This document shows positions 8,015-15,974 of a DNA stretch of 64,000 bases, one piece after another; position 1 is the first letter of the stretch, and each line of letters opens with the position of its first letter. The notes below the pieces were generated by a model. The model was not told the origin of the DNA and made no database searches. It saw only the letters and a program-made list of their open reading frames with translations. The stretch is from assembly GCF_027533845.1 (NCBI RefSeq), contig NZ_JAPZVN010000024.1:1-64000 (forward strand), given 5' to 3'. Source of the DNA: Streptomyces sp. RPT161. GTDB lineage: Bacteria; Actinomycetota; Actinomycetes; Streptomycetales; Streptomycetaceae. The translations under genes and the position numbers were made by a program.

Positions 8015-8851
8015 ATGGCAGAGCCCGGCCTCTCGCTCGACCATGCCGACGGCGCCGCCACCGCGACCATCACCATCAGCAATCCGGCCAAGCGGAACGC
8101 CATGACCCCGGACATGTGGCGGCAGTTGCCGGAGTTGCTCGACCAACTGGCCGCCGACCCCTCGGTACGGGCACTGGTACTCACCGGCGCGGGCGGGACG
8201 TTCTGCGCGGGCGCCGACATCGAGGCGCTGCGCGGCCAGCCGGACCCCGGCGCACCGGCGGTGGTCGCGGAGGAGGCGCTGGCGGCCTTCCCCAAGCCGA
8301 CGATCGCGGCGATCCGCGGGTTCTGCGTGGGCGGCGGCTGCCAACTGGCCGCCGCCTGCGATCTGCGGTTCGCGGCGCGGGGGGCCCGGTTCGGGGTGAC
8401 ACCCGCCAAGCTCGGCATCGTCTATCCGGCGTCGTCCACCCGCAGGCTGGTCGGCCTGGTCGGCCCGGCCGCCGCCAAGTACCTGCTGTTCTCGGCCGAG
8501 TTGATCGACGGTGAACGGGCGCTGCGCACCGGGCTGGTGGACGAACTGCTCGCCGACGGGAAGCTGGACGCACGGGTCGCCGAGTTCACCGGGATCCTGG
8601 CCGCACGCTCCCAGCTCACCCAGGCGGCGGCCAAGGAGTTCACCGCGATGGCGCTGGGCGCGTCCGGCGCCGCGGATCCCGGCCGGCTGGCGCACTGGGC
8701 GGAGCAGGCGCGGGACAGCGCGGACCGCACCGAGGGGGTGGCCGCCTTCCTGGAACGCCGGGTGCCGAAGTTCACCTGGACGGTCGAGACCGCCCATACC
8801 GCCCGCCCGCCGCGGCGAGGACACCCCGGCAACGGTTCTACCGACGGGTAA
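8015..8851 (+). CDS. Enoyl-CoA hydratase/isomerase family protein (atypical active site)
   Basis: A 278-residue crotonase-fold protein. Both oxyanion-hole segments are visible: GTFCAGADIEAL near residue 65 and RGFCVGGGCQLAAACDL near residue 108. In classical enoyl-CoA hydratase two glutamates act as acid and base; here the first is Gln (GGGCQLAA instead of GGGCELA) and the second falls in FGVTPAKLGIVYP, where Glu is absent. It is therefore probably not a hydratase, and may be an isomerase, decarboxylase or thioester hydrolase of the superfamily. The C-terminal 25 residues are polar and Gly/Pro-rich. Start ATG 8015 follows GGAGG at about eight bases. The next gene begins ten bases downstream, so the two are likely co-transcribed. 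Confidence 0.85.
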   Translation: MAEPGLSLDHADGAATATITISNPAKRNAMTPDMWRQLPELLDQLAADPSVRALVLTGAGGTFCAGADIEALRGQPDPGAPAVVAEEALAAFPKPTIAAIRGFCVGGGCQLAAACDLRFAARGARFGVTPAKLGIVYPASSTRRLVGLVGPAAAKYLLFSAELIDGERALRTGLVDELLADGKLDARVAEFTGILAARSQLTQAAAKEFTAMALGASGAADPGRLAHWAEQARDSADRTEGVAAFLERRVPKFTWTVETAHTARPPRRGHPGNGSTDG

Positions 8852-8860
8852 CGTGACGCC

Positions 8861-9721
8861 ATGACGACTCTCACCCTGCGCGCGTCACGGCGTTGCTACA
8901 ACGCCCTCAACCCGCTGCACTCGGCCTTCTACTTCGCGCCAGAGCACGATGACGAGCTGGCCGCGCTCGGACTGGAACGCGGGTCGATGGCGTACTTCGC
9001 CGGGCGGGCCGCGCCACTGGGCGCCGTCGGTGCGGGCACGGTCACCGCGACGTTCTACAACTTCCACCCCGACCTGGTCGCCCGGCACATCCCGCGCGCC
9101 TGGCACGCCGCGTCGCCGCGGGCCGTGCTGGAGGCCCGGCTGCGCATCACCGACGCCTACCTGCGGCGGCTGCTCGGCCCGGAGGCCATCGGCTCCCGGC
9201 AGTTGACCGAGGCCGCCGAACTCGCGCTACGGGCCACCGAGGCCTGCGGCCGCCCCGGCCGCCCGCTGTACTCGGCCAACGCCGACCTGCCGGTGCCCGA
9301 CGCCCCCCACCTGGCGCTGTGGCACGCCGCCACACTGCTGCGCGAACACCGTGGTGACGGGCATCTGATCGCGCTCTCCGAGGCCGAACTCGACGGCCTG
9401 GAGGCCCTGGTGTCGCACACCGCCACCGGCAAGGGCTTCACCCGCTACTTCTCCCAGGCAACCCGCGGCTGGTCGGCCCAGGAGTGGTCGGCGGCCGAGG
9501 AGCGGCTGCGGGAGCGCGGGCTGCTGGACCCGGCGGGCGAACTCACCGAAGCCGGTGTGGAACTGCGGCGCACCATCGAGGACGACACCGACCGTCTGGG
9601 CTTCGCCCCCTACCGGCACCTGGGCGCGGAGTACGCCGAGCGGCTGACCGAGCTGGTCGCGCCGTTCACCAAGGCGGTGCTGGCGGCCAACGCGCTGCCG
9701 GTCAAGCACATGGGCAAGTAG
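8861..9721 (+). CDS. SCO6745-like conserved protein with C-terminal winged-helix-like region
   Basis: I recognise the 286-residue sequence as a conserved actinomycete family that I recall under the name SCO6745 family; its function is unknown to me. It opens with SRRCYNALNPLHSAFYF, includes YFAGRAAPLGAVGAGTVTAT, an all-helical middle, and ends with a segment (WSAAEERLRERGLLDP then GELTEAGVELRRTIE) that looks like a MarR-type winged helix. Tryptophan- and arginine-rich helices suggest a soluble protein. It starts ten bases after the crotonase stop, so the two probably work together. In S. coelicolor the idi locus number is close to 6745, which would fit local synteny, but this is from memory. 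The start ATG lacks a strong Shine-Dalgarno. Confidence 0.75.
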   Translation: MTTLTLRASRRCYNALNPLHSAFYFAPEHDDELAALGLERGSMAYFAGRAAPLGAVGAGTVTATFYNFHPDLVARHIPRAWHAASPRAVLEARLRITDAYLRRLLGPEAIGSRQLTEAAELALRATEACGRPGRPLYSANADLPVPDAPHLALWHAATLLREHRGDGHLIALSEAELDGLEALVSHTATGKGFTRYFSQATRGWSAQEWSAAEERLRERGLLDPAGELTEAGVELRRTIEDDTDRLGFAPYRHLGAEYAERLTELVAPFTKAVLAANALPVKHMGK

Positions 9722-9808
9722 CGGCCGGGCTCCCGTCAGCGGTCGCGGCCCTTGTGTGATGGGGTGGGTCAGCGAAAATGCTGCGAGCGCACCGACCAGG
9801 AGATGCCG

Positions 9809-11317
9809 ATGACACTCGCCGGGACAGCAGCGATAGGCGCCCGAACGGCCGGATCAGCGGTCGCCCGCGTCCGCCGTGATCCGCGACTGGCGGTCGTCGC
9901 CGCGCTGTACACCGTCGCGCAGCTGGTGTTCGCGGCGCCCGGCCGCTCGCTCGCCTGGGACGAGTCGATCTACTTCTCGCAGGTCGACCCGCGCTCCCCG
10001 GCCGCCTTCTTCAGCGCGCCGCGGTCCCGCGGGGTGACCCTGCTCGGCGCGCCGGTGGCGGCCTTCACCTCCGATCCACTGGTGCTGCGCACCTTCCTCG
10101 CGGTGCTCTCCGGGCTGGCGCTGTTCGGCGCGTTCGCGGTGTGGCGGCGGATCGTCGGGCCCGGCACCTCGGCGCTGGCGGCGCTGCTGTTCGCGGGGCT
10201 GTGGGTCACCGTCGAGTACGGGTCGCAGATGATGCCGAACCTGTGGGTGGCCTTCGGCGCGGTGGCCGCCACCGGCTTCTTCCTGCTCGCGGTGCGGGAG
10301 GGGCCGCGACGGCGGTACCTGGTGGGGCTCGCGGTGGCGGTGGGCTGGCCCACGCTGGTGCGCGCCCCGGACGGGGTGTGGCTGGCACTGCCGCTGCTCG
10401 CGGGGGTGCTGCTGGTCAGGGCCTGGCGCCGGTGGCGGGTCGCGGCGGCGATCGTCGTGGGGCTGGCGGCCGGGCTGGCCGAGTGGATCGCCGAGGCGTA
10501 CGCGCGGTTCGGCGGGGTCTGGGAGCGGCTGGCGGACTCCGACGCGATAGAGGGCGGACTGGGCTTGTCCTGGAACGTCGGAAACGCGCTGCGCAGCGCG
10601 GACGGTCCGCTGCTGTGCCGCCCGTGCGACGTCGGATACCCGCCGGTGGCGCACATCGCCTGGTGGCCCGCGCTGCCGCTGCTCGCGGTGGTCGGCGTCG
10701 TGGTGGCGGCGCGGGCCGGACGGCTGGCCGGCGCGCTGCTGCCGGTGGTGTGCGCGCTGTCGCTCACGGCTTCGTATCTGTTCCTGATCCCGTACGCGGC
10801 GCCCCGGTTCCTGCTGCCGGCGTATGCGCTGCTGGCGCTGCCGGTCGCCGGGCTGCTGGCGGCGGGGGCGCGGTGGGTGCGCAGTTCGCCGACGCCGCCG
10901 CGGATCGTGGCCGCCGTGCTCGCCGGTGCGCTGCTCGTCGGGCACTGGTACGTGCAGGGGGAGATCCTGCGGCGGCAGATCGGTTCCGCCGAGCGGAACG
11001 TCGGCGAGTACCGGGCGCTGGCCGACGCCCTGCGGCGGATCGGGGTACGGCCGCCCTGCCTGGTCGCCGGTGACACGCAGCCCATCGCCTACGACGCGGG
11101 CTGCGCGTCGTCGCTGCGCTCCAACCTGCGCAGTGACGCGTCGCAGGCCTCCGGCCCGGAGGTGGTCCGCGCGGCCCGGTCCCGCGCGGTGGCGATCCTG
11201 GTCCCGCCCGGGGGCTCCGCCCCCTCGTACGCCCCCGGTTGGCAGCGGCGCGCGCTCACCGGCTCCGCCGCGGTCACCGGTTGGTCCGCGTACGTACCGC
11301 CGACCGGGTTGCGCTGA
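9809..11317 (+). CDS. GT-C type membrane glycosyltransferase (GT39/ArnT-like)
   Basis: A protein of about 502 residues with roughly ten to twelve membrane segments. The first external loop carries LAWDESIYFSQVDP, the acidic metal-binding motif of GT-C enzymes that use polyprenyl-phosphate sugars, and the last 120 residues form a soluble extracytoplasmic domain after the final helix (AAVLAGALLVGHWYV). Such enzymes transfer mannose or other sugars from polyprenyl-phosphate donors to proteins or glycolipids at the outer face of the membrane. Start: AGGAG at 9798-9802 is best placed for the ATG at 9809; an ATG six bases earlier is too close. It is convergent with the next gene. Donor and acceptor are unknown. 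Confidence 0.8.
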   Translation: MTLAGTAAIGARTAGSAVARVRRDPRLAVVAALYTVAQLVFAAPGRSLAWDESIYFSQVDPRSPAAFFSAPRSRGVTLLGAPVAAFTSDPLVLRTFLAVLSGLALFGAFAVWRRIVGPGTSALAALLFAGLWVTVEYGSQMMPNLWVAFGAVAATGFFLLAVREGPRRRYLVGLAVAVGWPTLVRAPDGVWLALPLLAGVLLVRAWRRWRVAAAIVVGLAAGLAEWIAEAYARFGGVWERLADSDAIEGGLGLSWNVGNALRSADGPLLCRPCDVGYPPVAHIAWWPALPLLAVVGVVVAARAGRLAGALLPVVCALSLTASYLFLIPYAAPRFLLPAYALLALPVAGLLAAGARWVRSSPTPPRIVAAVLAGALLVGHWYVQGEILRRQIGSAERNVGEYRALADALRRIGVRPPCLVAGDTQPIAYDAGCASSLRSNLRSDASQASGPEVVRAARSRAVAILVPPGGSAPSYAPGWQRRALTGSAAVTGWSAYVPPTGLR

Positions 11318-11336
11318 CCCCGAACCCGCTGGGAGC

Positions 11337-11354
11337 TTGGGGTCTTCGCCCCCA
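11337..11354. terminator. Short bidirectional hairpin between convergent genes
   Basis: TTGGGG followed by TCTTCG and CCCCCA can form a short GC hairpin between the convergent stops at 11317 and 11357. No long T-run follows, so the call is tentative. Confidence 0.4.
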
Positions 11355-11356
11355 GG

Positions 11357-12265
11357 TCACCCCTCGACCGGGGCACGGGCGGCGTGGTCCGCGGGATGCG
11401 GATCACGCACCGCGCAGGGACCTTCCGGCATCGCCGGATGGCGCCCGAGGAGCACGATGCCGATCACGATGGCCAGCAGCCCGGACGCCTGCCAGGCGAG
11501 CGCACCGGGCGTCACCCGCAGCCGGTCGCCCAGGAACCCCACCCCGCAGGCGATACCGGCGAGCGGCTGCGCCGCGGTCAGCGCGGGCAGCGAGGACCGC
11601 AGCGGCGCGGTCTCGAACGCGCTTTGCACCAGCAGCAACCCGGTCAGCCCGAGCGCCACGATCACGTACGGCTGCCAGTGGACGAACAGCACCGCGACCC
11701 CGTCGCTCCTGACGAACTGCCCCGAGATCCGGGTGAGCGCGTCCTGCAACCCGTAGAGCAGCCCCGCGGCCAGTGCCAGCACGGTGGCCTCCAGGGTGGG
11801 CCTCAGCCGCTTGGCGAGCCCGGTCAGCAGCATCGCCAGGCCCACGAAGGTGCCGAACAGCACCCAGTGCCGCAGCGGCCCGGCGAGCTGGCCGTCCCCG
11901 GACGGGCGGCCGGCCACGATGAACGACGTCACGCCGAGCGCCAGCAACGCCACCCCGGCCCAGCCGCTCCAGCCCAGCGGCTGGCCGGAGAGCCATCTGG
12001 ACAGGCCCATGGCGAACAGGAGGTTGGTCGCGGTGAGCGGCTCCACCAGGGAGATCTCGCCGTGCGCCAACGCGAGCGCCCCCAGGACCATTCCGGCGAC
12101 CATCGCCACGATGCCGATGACCCACTCGGGCATCCGCATCAGGTCGAGCAGCAGCCGGAAGGACAGGAAGTCGGAGAGTGGAGCGCGTTGCGCGGCTCTT
12201 TGCTGGAGCACGAAGCCGAAGCCGAGGCAGCAGGCGGCGCTGAGCCCGAGTAGGAATACGACCAC
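11357..12265 (-). CDS. DMT-superfamily transporter (EamA-like)
   Basis: A 302-residue integral membrane protein with about ten hydrophobic helices arranged as two similar halves, e.g. VVFLLGLSAACCLGFGFVLQ at the start, WVIGIVAMVAGMVLGALAL, and in the second half GLLAIVIGIVLL. HGEISLVEPLTATNLLFAMG is characteristic of the drug/metabolite transporter superfamily, EamA clan. The last 30 residues are polar and cytosolic. Substrate cannot be inferred. Start GTG 12265 has GAGAGGG about nine bases upstream. It is transcribed alone, convergent with the GT-C gene and separated by 170 bases from the next minus-strand gene. Confidence 0.8.
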   Translation of the reverse strand: MVVFLLGLSAACCLGFGFVLQQRAAQRAPLSDFLSFRLLLDLMRMPEWVIGIVAMVAGMVLGALALAHGEISLVEPLTATNLLFAMGLSRWLSGQPLGWSGWAGVALLALGVTSFIVAGRPSGDGQLAGPLRHWVLFGTFVGLAMLLTGLAKRLRPTLEATVLALAAGLLYGLQDALTRISGQFVRSDGVAVLFVHWQPYVIVALGLTGLLLVQSAFETAPLRSSLPALTAAQPLAGIACGVGFLGDRLRVTPGALAWQASGLLAIVIGIVLLGRHPAMPEGPCAVRDPHPADHAARAPVEG

Positions 12266-12436
12266 GACGTTACCCTCTCCGGCTCGAACCGACTTCGGGC
12301 GCCGCCTGGGCGCCTGCCTTCGTACAACGGCTGTGCGGTCTCCGCAGTGCCGACGATAGCGCCCGGCGCCGGGGTCAGCGACCGTCTCCCGCCACCGCCC
12401 TCAGCCGAGGTTCACCCGCGACGCGGTCACGAGGGG

Positions 12437-13204
12437 TCAGTGCCACTGGTCATAGCCGAGCTTGGCGACCAGCAGCACGACGACCACGAGCAGCGCGTAC
12501 CGGACGAACGAGGCGCCCCGCTTGAGCGCCATCCGCGCCCCGAGCGCGCCACCCGTCACGTTGCCGACGGCCATGCCGGCGGCCAGCAGCCACAGCACGT
12601 GCCCCTGGACCACGAAGACGATGAGCGCGCCGAGGTTGGTGCCGACGTTCACCACCTTGGCCATGGCCGAGCCGTGCACGAAGTCGGCGCCGAGCACCAG
12701 CAGGAAGGTGATGATGAGGAAGGTGCCGGTACCGGAGCCGATCACCCCGTCGTAGAAGCCGATGCCGGCACCGCTGAGCGCGGCCGCGAGCGCCGCGCGG
12801 GAGCGGCTGAGCCGTACCGGCGCGTGGGTGCGGCCGAAGTCGGGGCGCAGGGTGACGAACGCGCCGACGGTCAGCAGCGCCGCCATGATCACCGGGCGGA
12901 ACACACCGCTGGGCAGCGCGGTGGCCACCAGTGCGCCAGCGGACGCCGCGGGCAGTGCGACCGCCGCCGCCAGCCCGACGAATCTCCAGTTGACGTCGGT
13001 TTTGCGCAGGAAGGTGATGGTGGCCGAGGTGGTGCCGGTTATCGCCACCGCCTTGTTGGTGCCGAGCACGGTCGCGGTGGGCAGGGTGGGGAACGCCACC
13101 AGCATGGCCGGGAGTTGCAGCAGACCGCCGCCGCCCACCACGGCGTCGATCCAACCGGCGGCGACGGCGACGGGTATCAGTTGCAAGGCGTCCAGCGCGG
13201 TCAT
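12437..13204 (-). CDS. Sulfite exporter TauE/SafE (TSUP) family protein
   Basis: A 255-residue membrane protein with about eight helices. The family signature appears twice: AGWIDAVVGGGGLLQLPAML with TVLGTNKAVAITGTTSATI in the N half, and GFYDGVIGSGTGTFLIITF with AMAKVVNVGTNLGALIVF in the C half. TSUP proteins move sulfur-containing anions such as sulfite, sulfoacetate or thiosulfate. I placed the start at ATG 13204 (MTALDALQL), because the family usually begins right before the first helix and a GGTGGGG stretch precedes it; ATG 13237 is the alternative. The neighbours do not indicate a substrate. Confidence 0.87.
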   Translation of the reverse strand: MTALDALQLIPVAVAAGWIDAVVGGGGLLQLPAMLVAFPTLPTATVLGTNKAVAITGTTSATITFLRKTDVNWRFVGLAAAVALPAASAGALVATALPSGVFRPVIMAALLTVGAFVTLRPDFGRTHAPVRLSRSRAALAAALSGAGIGFYDGVIGSGTGTFLIITFLLVLGADFVHGSAMAKVVNVGTNLGALIVFVVQGHVLWLLAAGMAVGNVTGGALGARMALKRGASFVRYALLVVVVLLVAKLGYDQWH

Positions 13205-13291
13205 CGGTCCCCACCCTTCGTCCAGGCCACCGATCATGCCGGACGCGGCAGCCGGCGGTTGAGCCGCCCCGGGGTGCGGGTGGCCCGCCGC

Positions 13292-14930
13292 TCAGGCCTC
13301 GACGACCTTGCCGTCCGCCACCTCGATCCGCCGGTTGGTACGCACCGCGCCGAGCATCCGGCGGTCGTGGGTGACCAGCAGCAGCGTGCCGTCGTAGGAG
13401 GCCAGCGCGGACTCCAACTGCTCGATGGCGGGCAGGTCAAGGTGGTTGGTGGGCTCGTCGAGCACCAGCAGGTTCACGCCGCGGCCCTGGAGCAGGGCCA
13501 GCGCCGCCCGGGTCCGCTCCCCCGGCGACAAGGTGGCGGCCGGGCGCAGCACATGGTCGGCCTTCAGTCCGAACTTGGCCAGAAGCGTGCGGACTTCGGC
13601 CGCGGGCATCTCCGGCACGACGGCGCCGAAGGCGTCCAGGAGAGCCTCATCTCCGTAGAAAAGCCCCCGGGCCTGGTCCACCTCGCCGACCACCACGCCG
13701 GGCCCGAGCGAGGCCGCGCCCGCGGTCAGCGGGATCCGGCCGAGCAGGGCGCCGAGCAGGGTGGACTTGCCGGAGCCGTTGGCACCGGTGATCGCGATCC
13801 GGTCCGCCCAGTCGACCTGGAGGTCCACCGGCCCCAACTGGAAGGTTCCGCGCCGTACTTCGGCGCCGCGCAGGGTGGCCACCACCGCTCCGGCGCGGGG
13901 TGCGGCGGCGATGCTCATCCGCAGCTCCCACTCCTTGCGCGGTTCCTCGACCACTTCGAGCCGCTCGATGAGGCGCTCGGTCTGCCGGGCCTTGGCGGCC
14001 TGCTTCTCGGTGGTCTCCACCCGGGCGTTGCGGCCGATCTTGTCGTGGTCGGTGGACCTGCGGCGGGCGTTCTTCACGCCCTTCTCCATCCAGGCGCGCT
14101 GCATACGGGCCCGGGCCAGCAGGTCGGACCGGTTCTGCGCGTACTCCTCGTACTCCTCGCGGGCGTGCCGCCGGGCGACCGCGCGCTCCTCCAGGTACGC
14201 CTCGTAGCCGCCGCCGTAGACGTTCACCTGCTGCTGGGCGAGGTCGAGTTCCACCACGCGGTTCACGGTGCGGGTGAGGAACTCGCGGTCGTGGCTGACC
14301 ACGACGGTTCCGGCACGCAGTCCGGTGACGAAGGCCTCCAACCGGTCGAGGCCGTCCAGGTCGAGGTCGTTGGTGGGCTCGTCCAGCAGGAAGACGTCGT
14401 ACCGGCTGAGCAGCAGCGAGGCGAGACCGGCACGCGCGGCCCTGGCCACCGGAGAGCGAGGCCATCGGCTGGTCGAGGTCGACGGTCAGGCCGAGGTCGG
14501 CGGCGACCGTCTCCGCGCGGTCCTCCAGGTCGGCCGCGCCGAGCGACAGCCAGCGCTCCAGTGCGGTGGCGTACGCGTCGTCGGCGCCCGGCGCTCCGTC
14601 GACCAGGGCCTCGGTGGCGGTGTCGAGTTCACGCTGGACGGCGGCCACACCGGTGCGGCGGGCGAGGAAGGCCCGTACCGTCTCGTCGGACCTGCGCTCC
14701 GGCTCCTGCGGCAGATGACCGACCACCGCCGCGGGCGGGCTGAGCCGCAACGTTCCCTGCTCCGGGGCGTCGAGACCGGCGAGCAGCCGCAGTAGCGTGG
14801 ACTTCCCGGCGCCGTTGGCCCCGACGAGCCCGATGACATCACCGGGTGCGACGACGAGTTCCAGACCGGAGAACAGGATGCGGTCGCCGTGTCCTGCGGC
14901 GAGGCCCTTGGCGACGAGAGTGGCACTCAT
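13292..14930 (-). pseudogene. ABC-F family ATPase interrupted by a +1 frameshift
   Basis: Two minus-strand frames together make one ABC-F protein of about 545 residues. Frame one (from ATG 14930) gives the first Walker A (GLVGANGAGKSTLL) and runs to MASLSGGQ; the second frame resumes with AARAGLASLLLSRYDVFLL, then DEPTNDLDLDGLD, the charged linker, a second Walker A (ITGANGSGKSTLL), signature LSPGERTR and LVLDEPTNHLDLP. The switch occurs at a CCC run (14440-14442), where one extra base is present compared with the expected SGGQAARAG. ABC-F proteins are soluble translation factors that act at the ribosomal E site, many conferring antibiotic resistance. Either the gene is a recent pseudogene or this is a single-base sequence error. 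It is divergent from the dimethylargininase gene with only 32 bases between starts. Confidence 0.85.
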
Positions 14931-14962
14931 AAGGGAGTAAATCCTAGCTGGAGGTATGTGCC

Positions 14963-15739
14963 GTGCCCAGTAAGAAGGCCCTCGTCCGCCGCCCCAGCCC
15001 GCGCCTCGCGGAGGGTCTGGTCACCCACATCGCACCCGAACCGGTCGACGCGGCGCTGGCCCTGCGGCAGTGGGAGGGCTATGTCGAGACCCTGCGGGCG
15101 CACGGCTGGCAGACCGTCGAGGTCGCTGCCGCCGACGAGTGCCCGGACGGGGTGTTCGTCGAGGACACCATGGTCGTCTTCCGCAACGTCGCGCTGATCG
15201 GCCGCCCGGGGGCGCAGTCCCGCAGACCGGAGACCGAGGCGGCCGAGCGGGCGGCGTCCGGCCTCGGGATGTCCATCAACCACGTCCGTGAACCGGGAAC
15301 CCTGGACGGCGGCGATGTGCTCAAGATCGGTGACACGGTGTACGTGGGCCGCGGTGGCCGCACCAACGCGGCCGGAGTACGGCAACTGCGCGCCGCGTTC
15401 GCGCCACTGGGCGCCCGAGTGGTGGCCGTGCCGGTCAGCAGGGTGCTGCACCTCAAGTCGGCGGTGACCGCGCTGCCGGACGGTACGGTGATCGGCCATC
15501 CGCCGCTGGTGGACGATCCGTCGGTGTTCCCGCACTTCCTGCCGGTGCCGGAGGAGGCCGGGGCGCATGTCGTCCTGCTGGGCGCCGACCGGCTGCTGAT
15601 GTCGGCTTCCGCCCCGAAGACGGCCGAGCTGCTGGCCGCTCTCGGCTACACCCCGGTCCCGGTCGACCTCACGGAGTTCGAGAAGCGCGAGGGCTGCGTC
15701 ACCTGCCTCTCGGTTCGTGTGCGCGAGTTGTACGGCTGA
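14963..15739 (+). CDS. Dimethylarginine dimethylaminohydrolase (DDAH)
   Basis: Hydrolyses N-omega-methylated arginines to citrulline and methylamines; it belongs to the guanidino-group-modifying (pentein) superfamily. The 258-residue protein shows the expected order: substrate-binding ALVRRPSPRLAEGL, VFVEDTMVVF with the conserved Asp, EPGTLDGGDVLKIG, the catalytic histidine in VLHLKSAVT and the catalytic cysteine in EGCVTCLSVRV near the end. The full catalytic set is there. The start is GTG 14963, eight bases after GGAGG; an ATG at 14956 opens a frame that stops after five codons. It is divergent from the ABC-F gene, and the 32-base gap must hold overlapping promoters. Confidence 0.92.
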   Translation: MPSKKALVRRPSPRLAEGLVTHIAPEPVDAALALRQWEGYVETLRAHGWQTVEVAAADECPDGVFVEDTMVVFRNVALIGRPGAQSRRPETEAAERAASGLGMSINHVREPGTLDGGDVLKIGDTVYVGRGGRTNAAGVRQLRAAFAPLGARVVAVPVSRVLHLKSAVTALPDGTVIGHPPLVDDPSVFPHFLPVPEEAGAHVVLLGADRLLMSASAPKTAELLAALGYTPVPVDLTEFEKREGCVTCLSVRVRELYG

Positions 15740-15882
15740 CGCCTGCCGGGTGGTGGGCGGGAGGTCGCTGCGAGTGCGGCCCCGCCGGGCTCCACCGTCG
15801 TGGTCACGCACCGACGCGGCGGGCTTTCTCGGTGTCGGGCCGACTCAGCCCCGGCATCCCGGCCGGAAGGCGAAAAACCATG

Positions 15883-15894
15883 CAAGCACGCTTG
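15883..15894. promoter_or_regulatory. Candidate TetR operator upstream of acyl-CoA carboxylase operon
   Basis: CAAGCACGCTTG has perfect 5-bp arms (CAAGC/GCTTG) around a 2-base centre and lies 80 bases before the first gene of the 15975-22008 operon, which encodes its own TetR regulator. The location and symmetry suit a TetR operator. Assignment is inference. Confidence 0.45.
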
Positions 15895-15974
15895 ATTGTT
15901 CCCTGTCCCGGTGCCAGCCTTCTCCCGTGGCGCAGCCAGACCCGAACTGACACCACGTCAACTGGGAGGCCCGC

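Noticed and set aside
12347-14743. Plus-strand frame of 798 codons
   Set aside because: Lies opposite the TSUP and ABC-F genes, which have clear motifs; the frame is His/Gln/Gly-rich.
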